Shown one piece after another: positions 38,312-47,814 of a stretch of DNA of 64,000 nucleotides. Both the position numbers and the translations under genes were made by a program. Every line of letters starts with the position of its first letter. The stretch's first letter is position 1. The stretch is from Pseudomonas sp. B21-023 (GTDB lineage Bacteria; Pseudomonadota; Gammaproteobacteria; Pseudomonadales; Pseudomonadaceae). The notes beneath the pieces were generated by a model. The model did no database searches. It saw only the letters and a list, made by a program, of their open reading frames with translations, and was not told the DNA's origin. Location of the stretch: NCBI RefSeq assembly GCF_024749165.1, contig NZ_CP087190.1:2143501-2207500 (forward strand), in the 5' to 3' direction.

Positions 38312-39406
38312 TCAGAAATGCGCGGGCTGGGCGTCGCGGGTAAGCGCGCCGGGGCGATGGGCAAGCAGGGTGCGCAGGGGAAACTCCCAGATCACCGTGT
38401 CGATCTGCGGGTTGTGCAACTGGTCGCTGGCGAGGAACTGGTTCATCGCCTCGAACGGCCCACGGGCCTCTACGGCGACGGACAACAGGTCGCGGTTGAG
38501 CGCTTCCTTGAGGAAACCGACGAAGTTCCAATCGTCGATCTTGCTGTAGCTGGTGCCCACCAGCAGCAGGCTCTGCGCCTGTTCGGCGAACAGCTCGTCA
38601 CTGCCCTGTGCGGCCTTGAGGGTTTCGTACAGTTCGATCGGATTGCCGCCGAACTGTGGCGCCAGGCGGGCATGGTCGAACTGCAGGTAGTTCATCAGGT
38701 CGCCCTTGACCGTCTTGTCGCCGGCCTTGTGCGAGACATACACCTGGTCACCGAGCAGGCGCGGGCGCTGGCGTGCCAGTTCATAGGCCGACAGCCGCGC
38801 ACCGTCCGGGCTCCAGTGGGTGTCGGACTTGAGGAACAGGCGCGGGCCGGCCAGGTTGCGCAGGTAGGCGTCACGCAGCGGCACTACATCCAGGCGGCGC
38901 AGTTGCAGGTCGGCGACGAAGCGGTCGTAGAGGCTGGCCACCCGTGGGTCGAAGGCGCGCTCGGCATGGCTGGCATAGATATCCAGCTTCATCGGCAAGG
39001 GCAGCAGCATCAGGTGCTTGCCGTGCTCGGCCAGTTGTTGCTCGACCTGGGCGATCTGTTTCAGCTGACTCGCCAGGTTGGCGTCCAGGTCGTTGGGCAC
39101 GCGGTACTCCTGGCTGGTGTAGAGCCAGCCGTCCTTGCCCAGCACCACGCCTTGGGTGCCCTCGCCGAACAGCTGGAAGCGTGCGTCGGCCCATAGCTGC
39201 ACCGAGGGCTCGCGCAGGAAGAAACGCTTGTCGTAGACCTGCTCGAACTTGCGCAACAGCTTGCCGTCGACGAACAGGTTCCAGCTGTCGGTCTGGGCGC
39301 GGGCGAAGCTCAGCACTGGCGGCAGCGAATAGACGAACATCGCCGCCAACGCCAGGGCGAAGATCACACCGTTGGCCTTGCTGGCCGTCTTCATCACCGG
39401 ATACAC
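38312..39406 (-). CDS. algJ: AlgJ-like alginate O-acetyltransferase
   Basis: This 364-residue protein has an N-terminal membrane anchor (ANGVIFALALAAMFVYSLPP). Asp195 and His197 in SDTHWSPDGARLSAYEL and serine 286/288 in LLLVGTSYSKIDDW give the SGNH catalytic set. The GTG start at 39406 is favoured by AGGAG seven bases upstream, within the algI end. AlgJ is thought to relay acetyl groups from AlgI to the polymer machinery. Confidence 0.93.
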   Translation of the reverse strand: MYPVMKTASKANGVIFALALAAMFVYSLPPVLSFARAQTDSWNLFVDGKLLRKFEQVYDKRFFLREPSVQLWADARFQLFGEGTQGVVLGKDGWLYTSQEYRVPNDLDANLASQLKQIAQVEQQLAEHGKHLMLLPLPMKLDIYASHAERAFDPRVASLYDRFVADLQLRRLDVVPLRDAYLRNLAGPRLFLKSDTHWSPDGARLSAYELARQRPRLLGDQVYVSHKAGDKTVKGDLMNYLQFDHARLAPQFGGNPIELYETLKAAQGSDELFAEQAQSLLLVGTSYSKIDDWNFVGFLKEALNRDLLSVAVEARGPFEAMNQFLASDQLHNPQIDTVIWEFPLRTLLAHRPGALTRDAQPAHF

Positions 39407-39416
39407 GGCAACTCTC

Positions 39417-40844
39417 CTAGAACTGGAAATACAGAAACGGCGAAAACGAACTGGCCGCCAGGCTGCTCAGCGCCAGCAGAAAGCCCGCCCACAGCAGCAG
39501 GCTGTGCAGCACCCCGACATGACGCATGAAGTAGCCGTCCTGGTTGCCGGCGTAGAAGCGCACGTTGTTGATCCCGGCCAGGATCAGCCAGGCGACTGCC
39601 ACCAGGGCGAAGGCCATGGCCATCTTCGAGGCGCCGAGCACGTACAGCTCCAGCGAGCCGAAGCCGTTCAGGCCCAGCAGCGCCCGGTAGATGTCGAGGC
39701 TGTGGCGCAGGTCCATGGTGAAGAACAGCGGCATGCTCAGGATGATCAGCAACGCGGTGCGCAGGTTGCGGCCCAGGCGGTACGGCGTGCTGACCTTGGT
39801 GGCCAGGCCGAACTTGCGCTCCAGCACCATGCCGATGCCGAAGAACAGCCCCCAGCAGATGAAGGCGAAGCTCGCCCCGTGCCACAGGCCCGACAGCAGC
39901 ATGGTCCACACCAGCGCCGGCAGGGCGCCGGCCACGCGCTTGCGCACCAGGGGCATGTAGACGTAGTCGCGCAGGAAATGCGCCAGGGTCATGTGCCAGC
40001 GCGACCAGAACTCGGTGATGCTTTGCGACACATAAGGCTGGTTGAAGTTTTCCGGGAAGCGCAAGCCCATCATCAGCGCGAGGCCCAGGGCCATATGGCT
40101 GTAGCCGGCGAAGTCGAAATACAGCTGCAGGGTCGACACCACCAGGCCGAACCAGGCATCGCTGAACTGCAGGCTGCCTTCGCCGATGAACAGCACGTTG
40201 ATCGGCGCCAGGCGGTCGGCAATCAGCACCTTCATGATGAAACCGAGCATGAACCGGCACACGCCCAGCGAGAACAGCTCCAGCGAGTGGCTGCGCTGGC
40301 GCAACTGCGGGGCCAGCTGGCTGTAGCGCAGGATCGGTCCCGCCACCAGGTGCGGGAACAGCGCGACGAAGGCGGCAAAGTCGATGAAGCTGCGGGTCGG
40401 CGTGGCGTCCTTGCGGTAGATGTCGACGATGTAGCTCAGCGCATGGAACACATAGAACGAGATGCCCAGCGGCAGGAAAATGTTCTCCAACGTCCAGGTG
40501 TCGATGCCCAGCGGCGCCAGCAGCAGGGCCAGCATCTCGGCGCCGAAGTTGGCGTACTTGAAGTAGCCCAGCGTCGCCAGGTTGCCGGCCACGCCCAGCC
40601 ACAGCAGGCGCAGGGCCCAAGGCTTGTCCGCGGCGTCCAGGCGTGCCTTGATGCCCAGGCCGAACGCGTAGTTCCAGGCGGTGATGGCGACGAACAGCAG
40701 CAGGAAGTCCGGGCGCCACCAGGCGTAGAACACGTAGCTGGCGGCAACGATCACCAGCGATCGCCACCGCGGCCGGGCCAGGTAGTAGATAGCCAGGAAC
40801 AGCGGCAGGTAGAGGAACAGGAATACGTTGGAGGCGAAGATCAT
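39417..40844 (-). CDS. algI: AlgI-like MBOAT O-acetyltransferase
   Basis: This 475-residue multi-pass protein belongs to the membrane-bound O-acyltransferase family. The essential histidines are visible: RWHMTLAHFLRDYVYMPLV and SGLWHGASFAFICWG with His322, the position known from P. aeruginosa AlgI. It imports acetyl groups across the inner membrane for polymer acetylation. In this operon it directly follows algE, where algG would be in P. aeruginosa. Confidence 0.95.
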   Translation of the reverse strand: MIFASNVFLFLYLPLFLAIYYLARPRWRSLVIVAASYVFYAWWRPDFLLLFVAITAWNYAFGLGIKARLDAADKPWALRLLWLGVAGNLATLGYFKYANFGAEMLALLLAPLGIDTWTLENIFLPLGISFYVFHALSYIVDIYRKDATPTRSFIDFAAFVALFPHLVAGPILRYSQLAPQLRQRSHSLELFSLGVCRFMLGFIMKVLIADRLAPINVLFIGEGSLQFSDAWFGLVVSTLQLYFDFAGYSHMALGLALMMGLRFPENFNQPYVSQSITEFWSRWHMTLAHFLRDYVYMPLVRKRVAGALPALVWTMLLSGLWHGASFAFICWGLFFGIGMVLERKFGLATKVSTPYRLGRNLRTALLIILSMPLFFTMDLRHSLDIYRALLGLNGFGSLELYVLGASKMAMAFALVAVAWLILAGINNVRFYAGNQDGYFMRHVGVLHSLLLWAGFLLALSSLAASSFSPFLYFQF

Positions 40845-40856
40845 GCTGGCTCGTCC

Positions 40857-42302
40857 TTAGTAGCTGATCACCACGCCGACACTCAGCTGGTAGTCGTCAC
40901 CGCTGTCCAGCGCGCTGCCTGCGTTGAGGTAGCTGGCGCTGACCAGGGTGTTGACGTCCAGGTGCTTGCCGTCGAGGGCTACCGGGAACATCTTCCAGTA
41001 GTAGTTGAGGTCGATCATCTGGCCGACGTTGTCGCCCTTGCCGTGCAGCCCGGCGTTCAGTTCGCTCTGGCGTCGGGCGCGGGCATCGGCGGCCATGCGG
41101 ATCGGCAGCGCGCCGCTCTCGTCGCGCAGGTTGAGCTGGGTCACCCGCAGGTCCAGGGCGCTGCGCGCGGTGGGGCGGGTTTCCAGGGCGAAGCCGTAGT
41201 AGCTCAGGTTGCGCAGGTCGAGGGCGACGAACGCACTGGTCAGGCGCGTGCTGTACGAGCCCTGGCGGGTGATGCGGTCGGACTGGATCGGGTTGAGGCG
41301 GAAGCCGTCGTTGTCGTCGTCCGGCTTGTCGGTCAGGCCGCCGCGCAACGCCAGGCGCGGGGTCCAGGGCAGCGTCTCGAAGCGCTTGCCGACCTCGCCC
41401 AGCGCCGCCCAGCCTTTGCTGGTGTGGCCGGTGCGGGTGACGCCGTTGCCGGCGGTGTTGTCCATCTTGCCGTCCAGGGCCGCCAGTTCCAGGTGGTAGT
41501 CGGTGGCCAGGGGCAGGTTGTCGCCCTTGAAGAACAGTCCGTAGCGCCAGCCCTTGAAGTCGTAGCGATCGTCGACGTCGTGGTCGCTGCGGTCGTTCTC
41601 CTGCATCAGGCGCACCCCGACCTGGTTGTTCGGGCTCCAGCGATAGGCGTACTGGCCCATCAGATACAGCGTGCGCTCTTCGCTCGCGGCCAGCGAATTG
41701 ACGTCGGTGTTGTAGTTGTGGAATTTCTGCCCGAGTGCGACGAATGCGTCGGAGAAGGTGTCCTGATAGTCGAAGCGCACCGACTCCAGGCTGTCGTCCC
41801 ACCAGATGCCGTAGTCGTCGGCGAAACGTTGGCGGCCGAACGACAGCGAGAAGCGCGGGTCGTCGCCGATGAGGTTGCGCTTGACGTACAGCTCGCGCAG
41901 TTCGGCGTACCAGCCCTCGGGTTGTTCGCGGGCATTGTTGTTGGTCGACTCGTTGGCCAGGTTGCTCGACTGGCTGGAGTCGTAGTTCAGCCACAAGCGG
42001 CCATAGACCATCCACCTGGCCCAGCGCTTTTCCGGCGAGTACCAGGCGAACGACGGCTCGTAGCGCAGGCTGTAGAAACTCTCGCGGTCGCGGCCGACCT
42101 GGGAGTCCTGCGGCCCGTAGCCGGTCTGCAGGGTGAGCTTGTTGAAGAACTCTGAAGTGATCACCGGCTCGCTGCCGTCAACGGTCGCGACGCGTATCGG
42201 CGCGCTGCTGTCGGCCTCGGGGCCGGTGACTTCCTCGGCTGCCAGCACCGTCAGCGGCGCCAGGGCGAGCAGGGCGCCGAGCAGGGGTGGGTGCGCTTTC
42301 AC
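40857..42302 (-). CDS. algE: AlgE-like alginate export porin
   Basis: This 481-residue outer membrane beta-barrel (P. aeruginosa AlgE is 490) has a signal peptide (LLGALLALAPLTVLAAEE) and the AlgE hallmark FSLSFGRQRFADDYGIWWDD near the middle. The C-terminus ends in an aromatic-flanked strand (DYQLSVGVVISY). It starts with GTG, overlapping the algK stop (GTGA). It exports the polymer across the outer membrane with AlgK. Confidence 0.95.
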   Translation of the reverse strand: MKAHPPLLGALLALAPLTVLAAEEVTGPEADSSAPIRVATVDGSEPVITSEFFNKLTLQTGYGPQDSQVGRDRESFYSLRYEPSFAWYSPEKRWARWMVYGRLWLNYDSSQSSNLANESTNNNAREQPEGWYAELRELYVKRNLIGDDPRFSLSFGRQRFADDYGIWWDDSLESVRFDYQDTFSDAFVALGQKFHNYNTDVNSLAASEERTLYLMGQYAYRWSPNNQVGVRLMQENDRSDHDVDDRYDFKGWRYGLFFKGDNLPLATDYHLELAALDGKMDNTAGNGVTRTGHTSKGWAALGEVGKRFETLPWTPRLALRGGLTDKPDDDNDGFRLNPIQSDRITRQGSYSTRLTSAFVALDLRNLSYYGFALETRPTARSALDLRVTQLNLRDESGALPIRMAADARARRQSELNAGLHGKGDNVGQMIDLNYYWKMFPVALDGKHLDVNTLVSASYLNAGSALDSGDDYQLSVGVVISY

Positions 42303-43747
42303 AGGGTGGGCTCCTTCAACAGATCGTTGCGCACGGCCAGGGCGCGCTCGATGTCATCCTTGGGCAAGGTCTTGTCCAGCCGCTTGATCAGGCCACGGGC
42401 GCGGGTCTCGCCGAGGTCGAGGGCGATGCGGGCGTAGGTGTAGGCCTTGACCGGGTCGTGGCAGATCGCACGGCCGCGCAGGTGCACGGTGGCCATGCGG
42501 TACCAGGCGGCGGTCGAACCCTGCTCTGCCTGTTGCCGCCAGATGGCCAGGGCGCGCTCCTGGTCGGGCTGGTCGAGGCCGCCCTTGCTGTAAAGGTCAC
42601 CCAGGAGCAGGCGGGCGTCCGGGTAGTGGGCGGCGATCAGCTCGTTGATCAGTACATGGGCCTTGTACGGGTCCAGGGTCAGCCAGTTATTGACCATGTA
42701 GAACTGGGCATCCAATGCCTTGGCGCGGGTCGGGTCCTTGGCCCTTACCTGGGTGATCAGCGCCTGGGCCTGCTCGGCGTTGTGCTCGGTGGGGTTGGAG
42801 ATCATGAAGTTGGCCTTGGCCACCAGCGCCGGCAGGTAGCCACGGGCGACGGCGTTGTCCAGCCAGCGCTGGGCCTCGGCGATGCCGTTGGCGCGCAGCT
42901 GGTCGTCGGCCTTGTCGCGGGCCAGTTGCTCGGCCGTCGGCTCGACCTTGGCGCCCATGGCGCGGCCCTGGCGCTGTTCGCGTTCGGCGTCCAGTTCGGC
43001 GCGGGTGATGCCATGGATACTGTCCAGCAGCGCGCCGATGCGCTGCACCACCTCCACCGGCAGGCTGGCCATCTCTGGCTCCAGGCTGCGGGCGAAGGCG
43101 AGGAAGGCCGGGTCCTGGCGCTCGCCGAGGAAGCGGTAGTAGCGCTCGATGCCGCGCGGGTCAATGCGTGCCGCCTGCTGGTACCAGCGCTCGGCCGCGG
43201 CGCGGTCGCCCCGGCGCTCGGCGACCACGGCGTGGTACAGCTCCGGGCGGCAGTTGAGCAGGCAGCTCTGTTCGTACAGCGCCAGCAGTTCGGCGGCGCG
43301 CTCGCCGGGGAACAGCTGCGGATAGACCAGGAACACCTCCAGGCTGGTGCTGGTGCTGCGTGGGTCACGGTCATTGGGGTAGCGGGCCAGGGCCTGGCGT
43401 ACCCATCCTTCGTGACTGCGTTGCAGGCGCGGCGTGCGGTCGAGCAGGCGCGCCAGCGAGGCCAGCGCCGGGATCTGGCCGTGACCGTCGGCGAAGGCCT
43501 CCTGGTACAGGCTCACGATGTCCTGGCGGTTGGCACTGTCGCTGTTGGCCAGCACATCGCCGAGCAACTGCTTGGAGGCCAGGTCGCCACGCTCGGCGAG
43601 GGCGCGCAGGTCGCTCGTGACGTCGGCGCCCGGGTCCTTGTACAGCGCGTAGCGGATCTGCTCCAGGCTCTGCCCGGCCCAGCCGCTGCCGGCCCAGACC
43701 AGGCCGAAGCCGGCCAGCAGCAGGCGCGGGGCGTTCTTGGCGTTCAT
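42299..43747 (-). CDS. algK: AlgK-like Sel1/TPR scaffold of the export machine
   Basis: This 482-residue helical-repeat protein (P. aeruginosa AlgK is 475) has several Sel1-like motifs, such as PALASLARLLDR, GIAEAQRWLDNAVARGYLPA and PDARLLLGDLYSKGG. A signal peptide is present (LLLAGFGLVWAGSGWAGQ), but there is no lipobox cysteine. AlgK is normally an outer-membrane lipoprotein that localises AlgE. The product here would be a soluble periplasmic protein unless the start is misjudged. Confidence 0.9.
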   Translation of the reverse strand: MNAKNAPRLLLAGFGLVWAGSGWAGQSLEQIRYALYKDPGADVTSDLRALAERGDLASKQLLGDVLANSDSANRQDIVSLYQEAFADGHGQIPALASLARLLDRTPRLQRSHEGWVRQALARYPNDRDPRSTSTSLEVFLVYPQLFPGERAAELLALYEQSCLLNCRPELYHAVVAERRGDRAAAERWYQQAARIDPRGIERYYRFLGERQDPAFLAFARSLEPEMASLPVEVVQRIGALLDSIHGITRAELDAEREQRQGRAMGAKVEPTAEQLARDKADDQLRANGIAEAQRWLDNAVARGYLPALVAKANFMISNPTEHNAEQAQALITQVRAKDPTRAKALDAQFYMVNNWLTLDPYKAHVLINELIAAHYPDARLLLGDLYSKGGLDQPDQERALAIWRQQAEQGSTAAWYRMATVHLRGRAICHDPVKAYTYARIALDLGETRARGLIKRLDKTLPKDDIERALAVRNDLLKEPTL

Positions 43748-43756
43748 GACCGGCCC

Positions 43757-44908
43757 TCAGTTGGCGCTGCCGAACGGCAGGCCCAGGTACAGGTCGACCG
43801 CCACGGCCTTCTGGTAGGCCGCCGCCGGCAGCGGGCTGTCCGGCTGGATGGTCAGCGCCAGGTTGTGGTTCAGCTCGTCGGAGCGGGCGTCCACCACCTT
43901 GCCGCTGAAGTGCTGGTCGAGGCCGAACACCTGCATGTCCACCGAGCGCACGCGGCTGACATCGGCGAGCTTGTCGAACGGCACGTTGGCGCGCACGAAC
44001 ATGGCCTCGCCCTTGGGCAGCAGGTGCATCATCGGCGCGGCCTTGTAGCCGTAACCATCCAGCGGTTGCGATGGGTACCAGACCTGGCAGTCGCACGGGC
44101 TGTTGATCACCGTCTCGACGCTGGCGCGGCCCAACAACGCCTGCAGGTCGCCCGGGGCGAGGTCGGCCAGGGCTTTCATGTCCGCCGGGCTGGTGAAGCT
44201 GGTGGCCAGCTGGGTGGAGATGTTCGCCAGTGGCTGGCCGGCCTGCACTTCGCTCGCACCGGCGGGCAGCAGGTACTTCACGTAGCCGTTGTCCGGCATG
44301 CTGATGACCTGGGCGTTGCTCGCCACCGTGGCCTGCAGTGCCGGGATGCGGAAGAACAGCAGGTAGCCCTTGTAGCCGACGAAGCCCAGCGCGGCCAGGC
44401 CGGCGGCGGTGTACAGCGCGGTGCCGGCGATGGCCTTGAGGCGCTCGCCCGGCGTGCGCGCGCGGGCTTGCTGGTGCTTGCGCGCCTTGATGTAGTTTTC
44501 CCGCTGCATCACGTTGAACAGGCCGTTGATGTCGGCAATCTCGCCCGACAGGTAGGCGCTGATCAGGTAGCGCAGGATGTCGCGTTTTTGTGCGTCGAGG
44601 TCGACGAACTGGGCGCCGACCTCCTTGCCGCGCTGGGAGACGATGCGCACCTTGCCTTCGATCGCCAGGTCGACCTGGTTCAGACGCAGCTGGATCGACG
44701 CGTCGTACAGCGCGCCGATGGTCAACGGCGCTTCGTGCAGCAGGCCGATGCCGCCGAGCGAGATGTCGGCAAGGTCCGCTTCGAATGGCTCGCCCACGGC
44801 GCCGCGCAGGCGTACACGGGCGTTCATGCGGGTGCGCACGTACTGACGCTCGTCGATGGCTTCGTGGACAATGTTGGCCGGGGCCGCGGGGGTATTGGAA
44901 GTACTCAT
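43757..44908 (-). CDS. alg44: Alg44-like PilZ domain polymerisation co-factor
   Basis: The product is 383 residues. The N-terminal PilZ domain has the c-di-GMP-binding residues Arg21 and Arg25 (ERQYVRTR) and DISLGGIG (Asp48, Ser50), with the same spacing as P. aeruginosa Alg44. A transmembrane segment follows (GTALYTAAGLAALGFVGYKG), then a periplasmic adaptor-like domain. It activates Alg8 when c-di-GMP is bound, so this locus appears to be under c-di-GMP control. Confidence 0.95.
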   Translation of the reverse strand: MSTSNTPAAPANIVHEAIDERQYVRTRMNARVRLRGAVGEPFEADLADISLGGIGLLHEAPLTIGALYDASIQLRLNQVDLAIEGKVRIVSQRGKEVGAQFVDLDAQKRDILRYLISAYLSGEIADINGLFNVMQRENYIKARKHQQARARTPGERLKAIAGTALYTAAGLAALGFVGYKGYLLFFRIPALQATVASNAQVISMPDNGYVKYLLPAGASEVQAGQPLANISTQLATSFTSPADMKALADLAPGDLQALLGRASVETVINSPCDCQVWYPSQPLDGYGYKAAPMMHLLPKGEAMFVRANVPFDKLADVSRVRSVDMQVFGLDQHFSGKVVDARSDELNHNLALTIQPDSPLPAAAYQKAVAVDLYLGLPFGSAN

Positions 44909-44924
44909 GTGCAGGCGCCTTTCC

Positions 44925-46457
44925 TTAACGTTGCGTGAGTTCTAGAAGCACGGTGATGACCCCGAAGAAGATGGCGATCGAGGAGCACAGCATCGCCTTC
45001 GAGGACCAGCGGTTGAGGCTGGCGTCGAAGTCGACGCTGCCGGTGGCCAGGGTGGTCTTCTGCCGCGTCCAGCGTTGCTGGTCCATGTGGAACATCGCGT
45101 AGACCTTCATCAGCGAGCCGACGATCTGGTTGTAATAGAGAACGAAGGGGTACATCGGGCTGACCGGGTGCCCGGCGAAGATGAACAGCACGGTCACCAG
45201 GCTGCGCGAGAGCAGCACCCAGAACAGGTACACCAGCAGGTACTGGATACCGAACACCAGGCCCGCCACCACCGAGGCGGTCAGGCCCATCAGGCAGGTC
45301 CACATCGACACCCGCTGGTCGAGCAGCACGTACAGCGTGAACAGCCCCAGGCGCGCGCGGCCGAGCAGGGCAGTGGCGCGGAAGTTCTGCCGCAGCGAGT
45401 TGCCGTACCAGCGGAACATCAACTGGCGGGTGGCGACCCAGAAGCTGTCACTGGGTGGGTGCTCGACGGTCAGGGTGTGGCTGTCGGGCACGTAGAAGGT
45501 GTCCCAACCGGCGCGCATCAGGCTCAACCAGCTGGACTTGTCGTCGCCGGTGAGGAACTGGAAGCGTCCCAGGCGCCAGTGCTCGAGAAAGTCCGCCTCG
45601 ACGTCGCGGATGAAGGCTGGGTCGGTCATCACCCCGGCGCGGAAGAACGACAGCCGCCCGGTCAGGGTCAGCACCCGATGCGACAGGGCCATCGAGCACA
45701 TGTTGATGTGCCGCTGCACGAAACGCATCGAGTGCCATTGGCGCATCCAGCGGCTGCCCTCGACTTCGCAGAACTCATTGGTGGTCAGGCCACCGACGTC
45801 GGGCAGCACGGCGAACAGCTTGACCGCCCGCTCGACGCAGCCGGGCAGCATCATGGTGTCGCCGTCGACCACGCCGACTACCGCATCTTCCAGCGGCATC
45901 TGCCGCGACAGGGCACGGAAGGCGTGGGCCAGGCCATCGCGCTTGCCGGTGCCGCGGGCGCGGACGATGACCAGGCGGATGTCGTCGCGGCCCTGCACCT
46001 CGTCGCGCATGATGTCCTTGATGAACTGCTCGTCACCTTTCTCGACGATCGAGGCGATCACCGTGCACGGCACCTTGAGTCGTTGCACCTCCTGGAACAC
46101 CGACTGGTACACCTTGAAGGTGGTGTGGGTGGGGATGCGAAAGCTGGTCACCACCATGAACATGTGCGATGGCAATGCCGCGTCGCCCAGCCGCTCGACC
46201 CGGCGGCGCAGGCGCGGGAAGCGCCAGTGCAGGAAGTACATGCCGCGCAGGTAATGGACGATGGCGTTGCCGTAGCGCCACATGCCCAAGGTGCCGATGA
46301 TGAAGATGAACTGGTGATGGCCTGGGTCCAGGTACTGCGGCGCGACCATCTGTGCGGCCAGTGTGATCAGTCCGGCGAGCAGCGCCCAGGCGCAGAAGGC
46401 AGCGGCCGCGCGCAGGTAGCCCGGGGCCGCGTAGGGCCGCTGTTGCTGTCGTTCCAT
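44925..46457 (-). CDS. alg8: Alg8-like polymannuronate glycosyltransferase
   Basis: This 510-residue GT2 enzyme has N-terminal and C-terminal membrane segments. Active-site motifs are VGVVDGDTMMLPG (DxD), FLTGDDKSSW and TRQLMFRWYGNS, the QxxRW-type acceptor motif. Alg8 polymerises GDP-mannuronate and couples to Alg44. It starts 55 bases after the algD stop. Confidence 0.95.
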   Translation of the reverse strand: MERQQQRPYAAPGYLRAAAAFCAWALLAGLITLAAQMVAPQYLDPGHHQFIFIIGTLGMWRYGNAIVHYLRGMYFLHWRFPRLRRRVERLGDAALPSHMFMVVTSFRIPTHTTFKVYQSVFQEVQRLKVPCTVIASIVEKGDEQFIKDIMRDEVQGRDDIRLVIVRARGTGKRDGLAHAFRALSRQMPLEDAVVGVVDGDTMMLPGCVERAVKLFAVLPDVGGLTTNEFCEVEGSRWMRQWHSMRFVQRHINMCSMALSHRVLTLTGRLSFFRAGVMTDPAFIRDVEADFLEHWRLGRFQFLTGDDKSSWLSLMRAGWDTFYVPDSHTLTVEHPPSDSFWVATRQLMFRWYGNSLRQNFRATALLGRARLGLFTLYVLLDQRVSMWTCLMGLTASVVAGLVFGIQYLLVYLFWVLLSRSLVTVLFIFAGHPVSPMYPFVLYYNQIVGSLMKVYAMFHMDQQRWTRQKTTLATGSVDFDASLNRWSSKAMLCSSIAIFFGVITVLLELTQR

Positions 46458-46512
46458 GGCGCTGTAGCTCCTTGGGGTCGGGGCCCGCCGCGACGGCGGG
46501 CGTCGGCGTGCC

Positions 46513-47814
46513 TTACCAGCAGATGCCGTGGTGTCGGGCGTCGCTGCCGCCGGCCATGAAGCCGACCAAGTCGATCACCGGCTTGCCGGCGTCGAGCGCC
46601 TGCACGAAGCGCTCGTCGTTGTTGCCCAGCACGATCAGCTCGGCTTCGTCGATCACCTGTTGCAGGTCGCTGCGCAGCAGGGCGCTAACGTGGGGGATCT
46701 GCTGTTCGATGTACTGGCGGTTGGCGCCGAACTGCCGGGCATGGTCGACGTTGGCGTCGAAGATGCGCAGGTCATAGCCCTTTCCGATCAGTTGCTCGGC
46801 CAATGTCACCAGCGGGCTTTCGCGCAGGTCGTCGCTGTTGGCTTTGAACGCGAGCCCCAGCAGGGCGATGCGGCGCTTGCCGGCCCGGGTCACCAGGTCG
46901 AAGGCGTGTCGCACCTGATTGCGGTTGCTGGCCATGATCGAGGCGAGCAACGGGTGCGCCACGTCAAGCTGGCTGGCGCGGTAGGTGAGGGCGCGCACGT
47001 CCTTGGGCAGGCACGAACCGCCAAAGGCGAAGCCCGGGCGCAGGTAGTAGCGCGACAGGTTGAGCTTGTAGTCCTGGCAGACCACGTCCATCACTTCGCG
47101 GCCATCGACCCCGGAGGCCTTGGCGATGTTGCCGATCTCGTTGGCGAAGCTGACCTTGGTGGCGTGCCAGACGTTGCAGGTGTACTTGATCAGTTCGGCG
47201 ACCTCGATCGGCTTGCGGATCACCGGGGCGTCCAGGCCCTGGTACAGCGAGGCGAGCAGGTCGCCGGAACGGCTGTCGAGTTCGCCGATCACGGTCATGG
47301 CCGGGAAGTCGTAGTCCTGGATCGCCGTGCTCTCGCGCAGGAACTCCGGGTTGACCGCCACGCCAAAGTCGCGCCCGGCCTGCTTGCCCGAGGCCTGTTC
47401 GAGCAGCGGAATGACCACGTTCTTCACCGTGCCCGGCAGTACCGTGCTGCGCACCACCACGGTGTGGCGGCTGGCCTTGTCGCGCAGGGCCGCGCCGATC
47501 TCGCGGCACACCGCCTCCATGTACACCAGGTCGAGGTCGCCATTGGCCTTGCTCGGGGTACCGACGCACAGCAGCGACAGCTCGGTGGCCAGGATCGCCG
47601 CTTGCACATCGGTGGTGCCGCGCAGGCGCCCCTGGCGCACACCGTCGAGCAGCAGTTGCTCCAGGCCCGGCTCGACGATGGGCGAGCGACCCTGGTTGAT
47701 CATGTCGATCTTTGCCTGGGCGACGTCCACCCCCAGCACCTGGTGTCCGCGTGCCGACAGGCAACCGGCGCAAACCGCCCCCACATAGCCAAGTCCGAAG
47801 ATACTGATGTTCAT
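46513..47814 (-). CDS. algD: GDP-mannose 6-dehydrogenase
   Basis: This 433-residue enzyme has an N-terminal NAD-binding motif (ISIFGLGYVGAVCAGCLSA) and the catalytic PGFAFGGSCLPKDVRAL with Cys268, exactly the position in P. aeruginosa AlgD. It oxidises GDP-mannose to GDP-mannuronate, the committed step. The ATG at 47814 is chosen over a longer frame. It is the first gene of the operon, so transcription begins in the AT-rich region upstream. The mannose-1-phosphate guanylyltransferase/isomerase gene algA is missing from the cluster. Confidence 0.96.
   Translation of the reverse strand: MNISIFGLGYVGAVCAGCLSARGHQVLGVDVAQAKIDMINQGRSPIVEPGLEQLLLDGVRQGRLRGTTDVQAAILATELSLLCVGTPSKANGDLDLVYMEAVCREIGAALRDKASRHTVVVRSTVLPGTVKNVVIPLLEQASGKQAGRDFGVAVNPEFLRESTAIQDYDFPAMTVIGELDSRSGDLLASLYQGLDAPVIRKPIEVAELIKYTCNVWHATKVSFANEIGNIAKASGVDGREVMDVVCQDYKLNLSRYYLRPGFAFGGSCLPKDVRALTYRASQLDVAHPLLASIMASNRNQVRHAFDLVTRAGKRRIALLGLAFKANSDDLRESPLVTLAEQLIGKGYDLRIFDANVDHARQFGANRQYIEQQIPHVSALLRSDLQQVIDEAELIVLGNNDERFVQALDAGKPVIDLVGFMAGGSDARHHGICW

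Noticed and set aside
36243..38531. 762-residue frame joining AlgX with upstream sequence
   Set aside because: The upstream part is antisense or out-of-frame relative to algF. The AlgX signal peptide starts at 37637.
39372..42155. 927-residue plus-strand frame opposite algI and algE
   Set aside because: It is antisense to two genes with clear catalytic and barrel motifs, with Gln/His/Arg-rich composition and no domain match.
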